NCBI RefSeq assembly: GCF_900188205.1 | Contig: NZ_FZOH01000004.1 | Location: forward strand, 338,955 to 402,954 | DNA length: 64,000 bases | From: Geodermatophilus saharensis | GTDB taxonomy: Bacteria; Actinomycetota; Actinomycetes; Mycobacteriales; Geodermatophilaceae | Reading direction: 5' to 3' | In this document: in pieces, positions 14,941-23,855 of the stretch | Layout: every line of letters begins with the position of its first letter | Numbering within the stretch: position 1 is the first letter of the stretch | Notes under the pieces: generated by a model | Databases searched by the model: none | The model's input: only the letters and a program-made list of their open reading frames with translations | What the model was told of the DNA's origin: nothing | Position numbers and translations under genes: made by a program

Positions 14941-14983
14941 GCGCCGGCCGCCGTCCCGCTCCCCGCGACGGCGGCCGGTGCGC
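14941..14983. terminator. Hairpin terminator between the membrane-protein pair and the aldo/keto reductase
   Basis: GCGCCGGCCGCCGTC (14941-14955) pairs with GACGGCGGCCGGTGC (14967-14981) with one G-T mismatch and an 11-base loop. It lies in the 52-base gap between convergent genes, so it can serve both. Confidence 0.6.
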
Positions 14984-14986
14984 GTC

Positions 14987-16018
14987 TCAGGCCGTGCGGG
15001 CCTCCTGCCACAGGTCGATGCCGGCGTCGACGGCGTGCTGGTCGATGCGGGCGAGCTCGTCGTCGGAGAAGTCGAGCCGGTCGAGGGCGGCCACGTTCTG
15101 CTCGAGCTGCGCGACGCTGCTGGCGCCGATGAGGACACTGGTCACCCGCGGGTCGCGCAGCGCCCAGGCCAGCGCCATCTGCGCCAGTGACTGCCCGCGC
15201 TCCTGCGCCAGCCCGTGCAGCGCCCGCACGTGCGCGAGGGTCTGCTCGGTGAGCAGGTCGGTCGACAGCGACTTGCCCTGGCTGGCCCGCGACCCCTCGG
15301 GGATCCCGGACAGGTACTTGTCGGTGAGCATCCCCTGCGCCAGCGGCGAGAAGGCGATGCACCCGGCTCCGACGTCGGCGAGGGTGTCGAGCAGGCCCTC
15401 GGTCTCGATCCAGCGGTTGAGCATCGAGTAGCTGGGCTGGTGGATCAGCAGCGGCGTGCCGAGATCGGCGAGGATCGCCGCGGCCCGCGCGGTGTCCTGC
15501 GGCGAGTACGACGAGATGCCGGCGTAGAGCGCGCGTCCCGACCGGACGGCGGTGTCGAGCGCGCCCATCGTCTCCTCGAGCGGCGTCGTCGGGTCCGGCC
15601 GGTGGGAGTAGAAGACGTCGACGTAGTCGACGCCCATGCGCCGCAGCGACTGGTCGAGGCTGGCCAGCACGTACTTGCGCCCGCCGCCGCCCTGCCCGTA
15701 GGGGCCCGCCCACATGTCGTAGCCGGCCTTGGTGGAGAGCACCAGCTCGTCGCGGTACGGGCGGAAGTCGTCGCGCAGGTGGCGGCCGAAGTTGGTCTCT
15801 GCGCTGCCGTAGGGCGGGCCGTAGTTGTTGGCCAGGTCGAAGTGGGTGATGCCCAGGTCGAAGGCGCGCCGCAGCACGTCGCGCTGCCGCTCCAGCGGGA
15901 CGTCGTCGCCGAAGTTGTGCCACAGCCCGAGGCTGATCGCCGGCAGGTCCAGGCCGCTGCGGCCGGTCCGGCGGTAGGTCATCGCGTCGTAGCGGTCGTC
16001 GGCGGCAGCGTGGGTCAT
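14987..16018 (-). CDS. Aldo/keto reductase of the MgrA/YghZ type
   Basis: The 343-aa TIM-barrel NADPH-dependent reductase resembles E. coli YghZ (L-glyceraldehyde 3-phosphate reductase). The catalytic tetrad is visible: Asp61 and Tyr66 (FDLANNYGPPYG), Lys97 (LSTKAGYDMW) and His139 (FYSHRPDP). The cofactor-binding end (TSVLIGASSVAQLEQNVAAL) is intact. GSAETNFGRHLRDD and WAGPYGQGGGGRKY are marks of this subfamily. The ATG at 16018 is used, dropping a basic upstream extension. Typical substrates are small aldehydes and methylglyoxal-like carbonyls. It is divergent from the lipase-like gene, 100 bases apart. Confidence 0.9.
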   Translation of the reverse strand: MTHAAADDRYDAMTYRRTGRSGLDLPAISLGLWHNFGDDVPLERQRDVLRRAFDLGITHFDLANNYGPPYGSAETNFGRHLRDDFRPYRDELVLSTKAGYDMWAGPYGQGGGGRKYVLASLDQSLRRMGVDYVDVFYSHRPDPTTPLEETMGALDTAVRSGRALYAGISSYSPQDTARAAAILADLGTPLLIHQPSYSMLNRWIETEGLLDTLADVGAGCIAFSPLAQGMLTDKYLSGIPEGSRASQGKSLSTDLLTEQTLAHVRALHGLAQERGQSLAQMALAWALRDPRVTSVLIGASSVAQLEQNVAALDRLDFSDDELARIDQHAVDAGIDLWQEARTA

Positions 16019-16118
16019 GCCCCGATCCTGCCCGGGTCCCCCGCTTCCGAAGCGCGCCGGCCGCGAGGAGGATGCCCGGCGCGGGGGCCCTGTCGGCCGA
16101 CCTGGAGGGAGGCGCGCC

Positions 16119-16934
16119 GTGCCCTTCTTCGACGGTTCCCGCGGCCGCATCCACCACACCGCCTGGCTCCCGCCCGGCGAGGTCCGCGCCGTCGTCGTCC
16201 TCTGCCACGGCGGTCTCGGCGAGCACGTGGGCCTCTACGGGGCGCTCGGGGAGCGGCTGGCCGCCGACGGCATCGCCGTGCACGCGCTGGACGCCCTCGG
16301 CCACGGGCGCAGCGACGGCGAGCGCGACCTGATGCCGACCTGGGACGTCTTCGTCGACGACGCGAGCACCCTGGCCGGGATCGCGCGGGCGCAGCACCCC
16401 GGCCGCCCGCTGGTGCTCGCGGGCCACTCCGGCGGCAGCCTGGCCGCCCTGCTGCTCGCCCAGCGTTCCCCGGGGACCGCGGACGCCCTGCTGCTCTCCG
16501 CACCGCCGGCCGCGCCGCTGCCGTGGATGGAGGACCTGGCCGCGGCCGGCGACGGGTACGCCGAGCCGCCCGACCCGGCGGAGGTGTTCAGCACCCACCC
16601 GGAGTACCTGCACGCACTGCGCACCGACCCGCTGGTGTACCGCGGCCCCCTCCCGCCGCAGACCGTCCGGGCCCTCGTGCGGACCTGGCCGGAGATCGAG
16701 GCCGGGGTGGCCGCGGGACGGCCGGGCGCGCCGACGCTCCTCCTGCACGGCGAGCTCGACCCGATGGTCCCGGTCGAGCACTCACGGACGCTGGCCGCGC
16801 GGCTGCCGCGGGCGACGCTGCGCGTCTTCCCCGGCGACCTGCACGACGTCCTCAACGAGCACGACCGCGACGCCGTGCACGACGTCGTGGCGGAGTTCGT
16901 CCTGGCCCAGGTGCGCCCCGCCGTCCGGGCCTGA
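16119..16934 (+). CDS. Alpha/beta hydrolase, monoacylglycerol-lipase-like
   Basis: The 271-aa protein has the features of bacterial monoacylglycerol lipases: oxyanion region VVVLCHGGLGEHVGLYGALG, a LGHGRSDG loop, nucleophile elbow LAGHSGGSLAA (Ser104), acid in LLHGELDPMVPVEHS and His in FPGDLHDVLNEHD. No signal peptide is seen, so it acts in the cytoplasm or at the membrane surface. The GTG at 16119 with GGAGGGA upstream fits the family N-terminus (MPFFDGSRGRIHHTAWLPPG). It probably cleaves monoacylglycerols or similar short esters. Confidence 0.88.
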   Translation: MPFFDGSRGRIHHTAWLPPGEVRAVVVLCHGGLGEHVGLYGALGERLAADGIAVHALDALGHGRSDGERDLMPTWDVFVDDASTLAGIARAQHPGRPLVLAGHSGGSLAALLLAQRSPGTADALLLSAPPAAPLPWMEDLAAAGDGYAEPPDPAEVFSTHPEYLHALRTDPLVYRGPLPPQTVRALVRTWPEIEAGVAAGRPGAPTLLLHGELDPMVPVEHSRTLAARLPRATLRVFPGDLHDVLNEHDRDAVHDVVAEFVLAQVRPAVRA

Positions 16935-16984
16935 GCGCCGACCCCGGGCACGGGTGGGCGACCGGACGGATCTAGCGTGCGCGG

Positions 16985-17770
16985 GTGCCCACCACCCCCG
17001 CCGTCCCGTCCCCGCCCGAGGCCCGCAGCGGCAGGGGCGTCGTCCTGGTCACCGGGGCGAGCTCCGGGCTCGGCGCGGAGATGGCTCGGCAGTTCGCCGC
17101 CCTCGGCTGGGACCTCGCGCTGTGCGCGCGGCGCACCGACCGGCTCGACGCCCTGGCCGGCGAGATCCGCGCCGGCACCGGCCGGCGGGTGGAGACGGCG
17201 GCCCTCGACGTCACCGACCCCGACGCCGTCCCCGCGGTCTTCGGTCGCTTCGAGGAGGCCTTCGGCGGCCTGGACCGGGTGGTGGTCAACGCGGGCGTCG
17301 GCGGCGGTGCCCCGCTGGGCACCGGGCAGGCCGGGGTCAACCGCGAGACGGCGGTGACCAACTTCGTCGGCGCGCTGGCGCAGTGCGAGGCGGCGATGGA
17401 GGTGTTCCGCCGGCAGGGCCGCGGCCACCTGGTGCTGATCAGCTCGATCTCGGCGCTGCGCGGGATGCGGCGGTCGATGACGGTCTACGCGGCGACGAAG
17501 GCCGGCGTCGCCGCGCTCGGCGAGGGGCTGCGGTCCGAGCGCGTCCCGGGCGTGGACGTGACGGTGGTCTATCCCGGCTACATCCGCTCGGAGATGAACG
17601 AGGGCGTCGCCGGCACCCGGCTCATGACCGACACCGAGCCCGGGGTGCGCGCCGTGGTCGCCGCGGTCGAGGCGCGGAAGGCGAAGGCGTACGTGCCGGC
17701 CTGGCCGTGGGTGCCGATCGGCGCGGCGCTGCGCGTGCTGCCGCTGTCGGTGGTGCGGCGGCTGACGTGA
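16985..17770 (+). CDS. Short-chain dehydrogenase (leaderless start)
   Basis: The 261-aa SDR has VVLVTGASSGLG (residues ~19-30), an Arg-rich loop after beta-2 (LCARRTDRLDAL) favouring NADP(H), VVVNAGVG and the catalytic SSISA plus VYAATKAG. A C-terminal hydrophobic/basic stretch (YVPAWPWVPIGAALRVLPLS) suggests membrane association, as in lipid-related SDRs. A -10-like TAGCGT at 16973-16978 ends six bases before the GTG start, so the mRNA is probably leaderless. It overlaps the following phosphotransferase gene (GTGA), forming an operon with it. Confidence 0.88.
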   Translation: MPTTPAVPSPPEARSGRGVVLVTGASSGLGAEMARQFAALGWDLALCARRTDRLDALAGEIRAGTGRRVETAALDVTDPDAVPAVFGRFEEAFGGLDRVVVNAGVGGGAPLGTGQAGVNRETAVTNFVGALAQCEAAMEVFRRQGRGHLVLISSISALRGMRRSMTVYAATKAGVAALGEGLRSERVPGVDVTVVYPGYIRSEMNEGVAGTRLMTDTEPGVRAVVAAVEARKAKAYVPAWPWVPIGAALRVLPLSVVRRLT

Positions 17771-19284
17771 GCGTCCCGCCCGACGCCCGCCCGGTGCGCG
17801 CCGAGGACGCCTTCGACGTCGCCGCCGTCGCCGCGTGGCCGGCCGCGCACGCCGACCCCGCGCGGGCCGGCGTCGATCCCTCCGCCGTCCCGGAGGTCCG
17901 GCAGGTCGCCGGCGGCGTCTCCAACCTGACCTACCTGCTGCGCTACCCCGACGGCGACCTGGTGCTGCGGCGCCCGCCGCGCGGGCAGCACACCGGCACC
18001 GCGCACGACGTCGCCCGCGAGTACCGGATCCAGGACGCGCTGGGCCGGGTACTGCCGGCCGTGCCGCGCACCGTCGCGCTCTGCGAGGACCCCGCGGTCA
18101 TCGGCACGCCGTTCTCCGTCGTGCGGCGGGTCGAGGGGCCGATCCCCCGCCGGGAGCTGCCGCCGGGGGTCGAGCTCTCCCGGGAGCAGGTGGCCCGGCT
18201 GTGCCGGACCGTCGTCGACCTGCTGGTCGACCTGCACCGGGTCGACGTCGCCGCCGCGGGGCTGACCGACCTCGACCGCGGGCCCGGGTACGTGCGCCGC
18301 CAGGTGGAGAACTGGACGCGGCGTTACGCGCGGGCGCGCACCCGGGACGTGCCGCGGTTCGGGCGGGTGACGGCGTGGCTGGCCGCGCACCAGCCGGCCG
18401 ACCGGCCGCACGCGGTGGTGCACAACGACTTCCGGTTCGACAACGTCGTGCTCGACCCCGCCGACCCCACCCGCCCGGCCGGCCTGCTCGACTGGGAGCT
18501 GGCCACGGTGGGGGACCCGCTCATGGACCTCGCGAGCGCGCTGGGCTACTGGGTGCAGGCCGACGACGGGCCGCTGTTCCGCCGGTTCAGCCGCCAGCCC
18601 ACGACGCTGCCCGGGATGATGACCCGCGAGGAGGTCGTCGCGTACTACTGCGCGCGGACCGGGCAGCGCGTCACGAACGCGGAGTGGGCCTGGTACGAGG
18701 TGTTCGGCCTGTTCCGGGTCGCCGTCATCGCGCAGCAGGTCTACGCGCGCTACCGGTCGGGGCAGACGACGAACCCGGCGTTCCGCTCGTTCGGGATCGC
18801 GGTGCGGCTGCTGGAGCGGCGGTGCCGGTCGGGGATCCGGCGGGCCGGCCGGCTGACCCCCGACCGCGCCGCCGCGCAGGTGGGCAGCCCGCTGCTCACC
18901 CCGGCGGCGGATCCGGCCCCGCCGGTGGACCCCGCCGCCGCTGGACGACCCCGGCCCCACCGCACCGCTGCGGATTGCCCGCCGGCTCGACCCGGGCGGC
19001 TCCGGACCCGAGGACGTCGTCGTCGACGCCGCCGGCCTGGTGGTGACCGGGCTGCGCGACGGCAGCGTCGTACGGGTGGACCCGGCGACGGGCGCGCGCA
19101 CTCTCGTCGGGCGGACCGGCGGGCGGCCGCTGGGGGTGGAGCCGTGCGCGGACGGCGGCGTCCTCGTGTGCGACCACGACCGCGGCCTGCTGCGCCTGTC
19201 CCCCGGCGGTGGGGTCGAGGTGCTCGTGGCCGAGGTCGACGGCGAGCCGGTGACGTTCGCGAGCAACGTGACGTCGGCGCCTGA
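17767..19284 (+). CDS. Phosphotransferase/APH-family protein with read-through C-terminus
   Basis: Residues 1-~360 match the aminoglycoside-phosphotransferase-like family found with acyl-CoA metabolism genes (ACAD10/11 N-domain type): GGVSNLTYLLRYPDGDLVLR, the catalytic loop VVHNDFRFDNVVLD (His219, Asp221, Asn226) and the metal Asp242 in LLDWELATVGDP. The family normally ends near RLLERRCRSGIRRAG (about 18850). Here the frame has no stop there and runs another ~145 codons through the start of the next gene in a different frame, adding an Arg/Pro-rich tail of no recognisable type. In the +1 frame a TGA occurs at 18854, so a nearby indel or a lost stop is likely. The kinase domain looks intact. 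Confidence 0.75.
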   Translation: MSVPPDARPVRAEDAFDVAAVAAWPAAHADPARAGVDPSAVPEVRQVAGGVSNLTYLLRYPDGDLVLRRPPRGQHTGTAHDVAREYRIQDALGRVLPAVPRTVALCEDPAVIGTPFSVVRRVEGPIPRRELPPGVELSREQVARLCRTVVDLLVDLHRVDVAAAGLTDLDRGPGYVRRQVENWTRRYARARTRDVPRFGRVTAWLAAHQPADRPHAVVHNDFRFDNVVLDPADPTRPAGLLDWELATVGDPLMDLASALGYWVQADDGPLFRRFSRQPTTLPGMMTREEVVAYYCARTGQRVTNAEWAWYEVFGLFRVAVIAQQVYARYRSGQTTNPAFRSFGIAVRLLERRCRSGIRRAGRLTPDRAAAQVGSPLLTPAADPAPPVDPAAAGRPRPHRTAADCPPARPGRLRTRGRRRRRRRPGGDRAARRQRRTGGPGDGRAHSRRADRRAAAGGGAVRGRRRPRVRPRPRPAAPVPRRWGRGARGRGRRRAGDVREQRDVGA

Positions 19285-19894
19285 CGGCACCGTGTGGTTC
19301 ACGACGTCGACGAGCCGGTGGGACCTCGAGCACCACGTCGGGGACCTCTTCGAGCACTCGGCGACGGGGCGGCTGGTGCGCCGCGACCCCGACGGCACGG
19401 TGACGACGGTGCTGTCGGGGCTCGGCTTCGCCAACGGGCTGGTGCTGGCACCCGACGGGTCGCACCTGCTGGTGGCCGAGACCAGCCGCTACCGGGTGCT
19501 GCGGCACTGGCTGACCGGGCCGCGGGCGGGCAGCACCGAGCCGCTGGTCGAGGGCCTGCCGGGGTTCCCCGACAACGTCAGCCTGGGCAGCGACGGCCTG
19601 CTGTGGGTGGCGATCGCCGCGCCGCGCAACGCGCTGCTCGACCGGCTGCTGCCGCTGCCCGGCGTCCTGCGTCTGGCGCTGTGGAACGTGCCCGAGCGGG
19701 TACGGCCGAGGGCGACGCCGATCGCCTGGGTCATGGCGTTCGACCCCGCCGACGGCCGCCGGGTGCACGACCTGCGGTCGACCGAGGCCGGGTACGGCTT
19801 CGTCACCGCGGTGGCCGAGCGCGACGGCACGGTGGTGGTCGCCGGGCTGCACGAGGACGACCTCGCGGTGCTGGAGCCGCTCGACCGGAACTGA
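19040..19894 (+). CDS. SMP-30/strictosidine-synthase-like beta-propeller protein, 5' end uncertain
   Basis: From the GTG at 19040 the 284-aa sequence is a six-bladed propeller of the SMP-30/gluconolactonase and strictosidine-synthase group: GRPLGVEPCADGGVLVCDHD, then DGTVWFTTSTSRWDLEHHVG, GLGFANGLVLAPDGSHLLVA and LPGFPDNVSLGSDGLLWVAI. The conserved N-terminal part (RIRPRRWTPPPLDD, then SGPEDVVVDAAG) is readable in the same frame from about 18893 but has no ATG, GTG or TTG before 19040. Either the start was lost or a small indel separates it from the upstream gene. Relatives hydrolyse lactones or esters with Ca2+, and membrane-anchored plant/animal forms exist (APMAP). It is third in an SDR-phosphotransferase-propeller operon. 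Confidence 0.75.
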   Translation: MVTGLRDGSVVRVDPATGARTLVGRTGGRPLGVEPCADGGVLVCDHDRGLLRLSPGGGVEVLVAEVDGEPVTFASNVTSAPDGTVWFTTSTSRWDLEHHVGDLFEHSATGRLVRRDPDGTVTTVLSGLGFANGLVLAPDGSHLLVAETSRYRVLRHWLTGPRAGSTEPLVEGLPGFPDNVSLGSDGLLWVAIAAPRNALLDRLLPLPGVLRLALWNVPERVRPRATPIAWVMAFDPADGRRVHDLRSTEAGYGFVTAVAERDGTVVVAGLHEDDLAVLEPLDRN

Positions 19895-19949
19895 CGCAGG
19901 CCCAGCCCGAGGTGCCGCCCGCCCGGCTGCTCACCGAGCGCCGTGGCCG

Positions 19950-21455
19950 TCAGAACGGCGGTGGGTCGTCGTCCGAGTCAGGCGGTCCATCGGCCTCCGG
20001 CGGTGGGTCGGGTGCCTTCGGTGGCGGTGGTCGCAGGCCCGGTGGTCGGGTCGTCCTCGTGATCCCTGACGGGCTGGTGACGGTGAGCGTGCCGTCCTCG
20101 GTCATCTCGAACCGCCAGCCGCGGGCGAGGGTCTTGAGCCGGTGGTGGGAGCGGCACAGGCAGCACAGGTTGGCGCAGTCGGTGACCCCGCCGTGCGCGT
20201 GCGGGATGACGTGGTCGGCGTCGGCCCAGCCGACCCGCTGCCCGCAGGTGGGCATCCGGCAGGTGCGGTCGCGGGTGCGCACGAACGCCCGCTGCGCCGC
20301 CGACGGTGTGTAGCGGTCGACCTCGTCGGGTCGGTCGAGCAGCGCGCAGCCGCAGTCGCCGTCCCCATCCCCGTCGGCATGCTCCCGGCAGCCGCGGGCG
20401 GCCAGCCGGCGCAGCCGGTCCAGCGTCGCGGTCGCGCGCAGCGTGCCGTCCTCCTCGGTGAGTGCGACGGTGACCGTCCCGCCCTCGGGTGCCTGCACCC
20501 CCAGGGCGTCCAACTCGCGCAGCAGCGCGCGCAGGTGGGCGGCGGTGATCGGCAGCCCGTTGACCTCACCGGCCTGCGCCGACCGCCCGGCCAGCGACGC
20601 CAGGGTGGCGACGATCTGCAGGTGCGCGGTCACCGCCACCCCCGGCTGCCACGGCCGCTGCAGCAGATCGGCGAACACGGCGGTGCGCAGCTGCCCGATC
20701 GGGCGCGGATCACCGTCGGCCTTCACCATCCGCGCCAACTCGTCGACCACCGCGTGGCAGGCCGCGGCCACGTCGGTGGGCAGCTCGGCGGCCAGCGTGC
20801 TCATCCCGTCCGACGGGGAGGGGTAGACCCGCACATCGGCATGCCGTTCGGCGGTCTCGCGCCGCCGGTCGACCGCGTCGGCGTCGGCCTCCAGCAGGAG
20901 TTCGAGGGCGCGCTTCTTCAGCTTGCCGACGGTCAGCTGTGCCGCGTCGGGTAGGACGGCGGCCTCGATGCGGCGGGCGGTGTCCGGGGTGGTGTGCTGC
21001 AGTACCTCGGCCAGCGCCTTCGCGCGGGCCTCGTCCAGCTCCCCGGCGGCCAGCGCGGCCCAGGTGGCGGGCAGGCGCTCGCGGTAGGTCCAGGCCCGGG
21101 TGGCCAGGTGGTCGGCCGTACCCCGGCCGCAGTTGAGCACCAGCGCCAGCTCGGCGGTGAAGAACTCCGACACCCCCGGCAACTCGCCATCGGGCTTCCA
21201 GGACCCGCGGCGGGCACCAGGCGTGCCCGGCGCGGGGTCGTCGTCATCGGGACTGTCGTCGGCCAGGCCCAGCACCAGCTCGGCCTCGTAGGCGGCGGTC
21301 ATCGCCTTGACCGCGGCCACCCGCTGCAGTTCGGCGGCCTTCTGCTCGCGAGACAACAGGTCGACCGGCAGCCGGCGGATCTCCGGCGGCCGGGCAGCGA
21401 GCAGGTCGAGGAGGTCGCCGACCACCGGCGACTCGACGTCCTCGATCTCCTGCAC
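19950..21455 (-). CDS. DUF222/HNH endonuclease-domain protein
   Basis: The 501-aa protein belongs to the actinobacterial DUF222-HNH family (the 13E12-type repeat proteins of mycobacteria). The helical DUF222 part spans ~30-330 (ELALVLNCGRGTADHLATRA, then LPATWAALAAGELDEARAKA). The HNH nuclease motif lies near the end: RTCRMPTCGQRVGWADADHV, then IPHAHGGVTDCANLCCLCRS and HHRLK. Zn-binding Cys pairs are present. The last ~45 residues are Pro/Asp-rich and disordered. Such proteins are multi-copy in Geodermatophilaceae and mycobacteria, often near mobile DNA; their biological role is not established. It starts with GTG 21455 and is convergent with the propeller gene. Confidence 0.9.
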   Translation of the reverse strand: MQEIEDVESPVVGDLLDLLAARPPEIRRLPVDLLSREQKAAELQRVAAVKAMTAAYEAELVLGLADDSPDDDDPAPGTPGARRGSWKPDGELPGVSEFFTAELALVLNCGRGTADHLATRAWTYRERLPATWAALAAGELDEARAKALAEVLQHTTPDTARRIEAAVLPDAAQLTVGKLKKRALELLLEADADAVDRRRETAERHADVRVYPSPSDGMSTLAAELPTDVAAACHAVVDELARMVKADGDPRPIGQLRTAVFADLLQRPWQPGVAVTAHLQIVATLASLAGRSAQAGEVNGLPITAAHLRALLRELDALGVQAPEGGTVTVALTEEDGTLRATATLDRLRRLAARGCREHADGDGDGDCGCALLDRPDEVDRYTPSAAQRAFVRTRDRTCRMPTCGQRVGWADADHVIPHAHGGVTDCANLCCLCRSHHRLKTLARGWRFEMTEDGTLTVTSPSGITRTTRPPGLRPPPPKAPDPPPEADGPPDSDDDPPPF

Positions 21456-21494
21456 GACCCGAACCTACGGACCGGGTACGACAGCTCTCGCAGG

Positions 21495-22376
21495 TCAGCG
21501 GTCGGATCCGGCGATCGCGGCAACGACCTCGCGGGCGCCGGTGCGGCCCTCGGGCGTGGGCGTCAGCGGGTACACGTGCACCGCCCCCTCGACGACGGTC
21601 ACCTCCACGTGTGCGTCCTCGGCGGCAGCGCGGTTGCGCAGGCGCAGGGCGTCGGGCAGCAACAGGTCGCGGGTGCCGACCCAGACGTGCACCGGGGCCA
21701 GACCGGCCAGCGGCCCGTTGACCGGGCTCAGCCGCATGTCGGTCGGGTCGTCCCCGCCCGCCCAGGCGCGCCCCGCCTCGACCAGCCCGGCACGCGAGAG
21801 CCAGGGGTCCCGCGCCTCGGCCGCCGGGACGCCGGGGTCGGTCAGGGTGAGGTCCAGCCACGGCGCGACGAGGGCGATCAGCCGCGGCTGCGGCAGGTCG
21901 GTGTCCAGCAGCGTCTGCGCCAGCCCCAGTGCCAGCCCACCGCCGGCGGAGTCCCCCGCCAGGACGACGTCGCCGACCTCGCGGTGCAGGTCGCCGTAGA
22001 CCGCGGTGAGGAGGCGGTACGCGTCGCGGTACGTGCACTGCGGCGCCAGACCGTAGTCGGGCACCACCACACGGACACCGGCGTCGGCCAGCCGCCCCAC
22101 CAGCGTCCAGTGCTGAGGCGCCACGCCCGCCACGTAGGCGCCGCCGTGCAGGTACAGCACTGCTCGTGAGGCGCCGCCGCGGGGCGCGACCGTGGTGACC
22201 TCGAAGCCCTCGACCCGGCGGGCGGCCACCTCGTGCCGGCGACGCAGGCGGGCCGGCGGCGGCGCCGGGCGCTTGGGCTCGGCCAGCCTCCGGCGGGCGG
22301 CCCCGGCCGTGGCCATGCGCGGCTTGGCCGTCAGCCGCAGGTACGCCGCGACGGCCCGCATCCGGACACTGCTCAC
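21495..22376 (-). CDS. Alpha/beta hydrolase, HSL-family esterase
   Basis: The 293-aa product is a hormone-sensitive-lipase-type esterase. The oxyanion motif AVLYLHGGAYVAG, nucleophile elbow VLAGDSAGGGLALG, acid in VWVGTRDLLLPDALRL and His in VEGAVHVYPL are all present. The N-terminal cap helix (MRAVAAYLRLTAKPRMATAG) is basic, and such caps can help membrane contact. The GTG at 22376 overlaps the stop of the isochorismatase gene (GTGA), so the two are co-translated. It probably hydrolyses short-chain esters; the pairing with an isochorismatase-like amidase gives no clear pathway. Confidence 0.88.
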   Translation of the reverse strand: MSSVRMRAVAAYLRLTAKPRMATAGAARRRLAEPKRPAPPPARLRRRHEVAARRVEGFEVTTVAPRGGASRAVLYLHGGAYVAGVAPQHWTLVGRLADAGVRVVVPDYGLAPQCTYRDAYRLLTAVYGDLHREVGDVVLAGDSAGGGLALGLAQTLLDTDLPQPRLIALVAPWLDLTLTDPGVPAAEARDPWLSRAGLVEAGRAWAGGDDPTDMRLSPVNGPLAGLAPVHVWVGTRDLLLPDALRLRNRAAAEDAHVEVTVVEGAVHVYPLTPTPEGRTGAREVVAAIAGSDR

Positions 22377-22939
22377 GCGGGAGGTGCCCCGACCAGGTCG
22401 ACGTCGGCCGAGGTGACCGTGCCGGTGCTGCGGCCCGGCGCGCCGGAGAAGCTCCAGTACAGGTTGGTGTGCGCGACGACCTGCTCGGGCGGCGGTGCGC
22501 CCCACTGCGACTTGTCGCCGCAGGTGTGCGCGTCGCCGACCAGGACCGTGTCGTAGCCGCGGACCAGGGCGCCGTGCAGCGTGGAGCGGATGCAGGCGTC
22601 GGTCTCCGCGCCGGTGACCACGAGGCGGCCGACCCCGAGGCCGGCCAGCACCTGTTCGAGGTCGGTGGCCTCGAACGAGTCGCCGAACTGCTTCTCCACC
22701 CGCGCTTCGCCGTCGGCCGGTGCCAGCTCGGGGACGATCTGCCACCCGTCGCTGCCGTGGGCCAGCTCCTCGTCGTCGTGCTGCACCCAGACCACGGGGA
22801 CGCGTTCACCGCGGGCGCGCTCCACCAGGCCGGCGATGGTGGCCACCACCTCGTCGCGGGCGTGCGCCCCACCGACCACGCCGTTCTGCACGTCGATGAC
22901 GAGCAGTGCGCTGTGGGGCCTGTCGTGCAGCGTGGTCAT
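22373..22939 (-). CDS. Isochorismatase-family cysteine hydrolase
   Basis: The 188-aa protein has the catalytic triad of the cysteine hydrolases of this fold: Asp16 (LLVIDVQNGVV), Lys83 (VEKQFGDSFEAT) and Cys116 (TGAETDACIRSTLHGAL). The cis-peptide region TGAETD is typical. Members cleave amides such as nicotinamide, N-carbamoyl groups and related imines. The ATG at 22939 with GGAGG upstream is used. It forms an operon with the downstream HSL-type esterase through a GTGA overlap. The substrate is unknown. Confidence 0.9.
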   Translation of the reverse strand: MTTLHDRPHSALLVIDVQNGVVGGAHARDEVVATIAGLVERARGERVPVVWVQHDDEELAHGSDGWQIVPELAPADGEARVEKQFGDSFEATDLEQVLAGLGVGRLVVTGAETDACIRSTLHGALVRGYDTVLVGDAHTCGDKSQWGAPPPEQVVAHTNLYWSFSGAPGRSTGTVTSADVDLVGAPPA

Positions 22940-23105
22940 GCGTCCTCCCGGGTGTCCGCGGTCGCCCTCACCCTGGCACGGACCACCGACGATCCCCGGC
23001 TCAGCGCAGGCTCCACGGCCGCTACTGATCACGGTCCCCCCGGCGTAGCGTGCGCCGCACCCGAGGGGCTCCGGCCCGGGGCCCCGGTCACACCTGGGGG
23101 GATCG

Positions 23106-23831
23106 ATGAGTCCTCGTCGTGTCGCGGTGGTGCTCGCCGTCGCGCTCAGCAGCCTGTTCCTCGTCGCGTCTCCCGCCTCGGCCCAGACCCCGGGGGTGAG
23201 CTGCGACCTGCCGGAGTCCGACGCCGAGGCCCTGGTGGTCCTCAACGCCTACTACCCGAACCGGTACACCTGGACCGACGCCTCCCTGACCGCGGCGGTG
23301 CAGGCGGCGCCCAACGTCGACCCGGCCTACGTCGACGCCATCCAGCGGGCGATCACCGACTGGGGTGCCGTTCTGGCCGACTGTTTCGACGGCGCGATCA
23401 CGCTCACCGACGTGACCGACCTCGGTGCTGCCGCCCAGCGCGACGCCGACATCACCGTGCACTACGTGCCCTACGCCGGCGGCAACGTCTTCGGCGGCAT
23501 GGCCGTCTGCGGTGTCAGCTCGTGCCCGAACGTCATCGTGCGCTCCGAGTTCGCCCCCGGGATCCCGGTCGAGGACTACACGCCCGGCTACGTGTACTAC
23601 GTCGCGCTGCACGAGCTCGGCCACGCCCTCGGGCTCGGGCACGCCACCAACCTGCGCGAGAGCATGGACCTCATGGGCTACGAGTGGATCCGCAACGCCC
23701 CGGACCCCGTCTTCTCGCAGTGCGACCTCGACGCGCTGGCCTACATCTGGTCGTGGGCGCTGACCGGCGGGACGCCCCCGGGTCCAGGACCGAGCGCCCT
23801 GGAGCCGACCTTCGACTGCTCCCTCGCCTGA
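23106..23831 (+). CDS. Secreted matrixin-like zinc metalloprotease
   Basis: The 241-aa protein starts with a Sec signal peptide (MSPRRVAVVLAVALSSLFLV, cleavage after ASA at ~26). Its catalytic zinc motif is HELGHALGLGH (His169, Glu170, His173, His179), followed by a Met in ESMDLMGYEW as the Met-turn. That is the metzincin/matrixin signature. Four cysteines (33, 93, 135, 140) may form disulfides. There is no recognisable propeptide switch or binding domain, only a short Pro-rich tail, so it is a minimal secreted protease. It is monocistronic and divergent from the isochorismatase operon. Confidence 0.85.
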   Translation: MSPRRVAVVLAVALSSLFLVASPASAQTPGVSCDLPESDAEALVVLNAYYPNRYTWTDASLTAAVQAAPNVDPAYVDAIQRAITDWGAVLADCFDGAITLTDVTDLGAAAQRDADITVHYVPYAGGNVFGGMAVCGVSSCPNVIVRSEFAPGIPVEDYTPGYVYYVALHELGHALGLGHATNLRESMDLMGYEWIRNAPDPVFSQCDLDALAYIWSWALTGGTPPGPGPSALEPTFDCSLA

Positions 23832-23855
23832 CCCGACAGGAGCAGCCGCGCGGGG

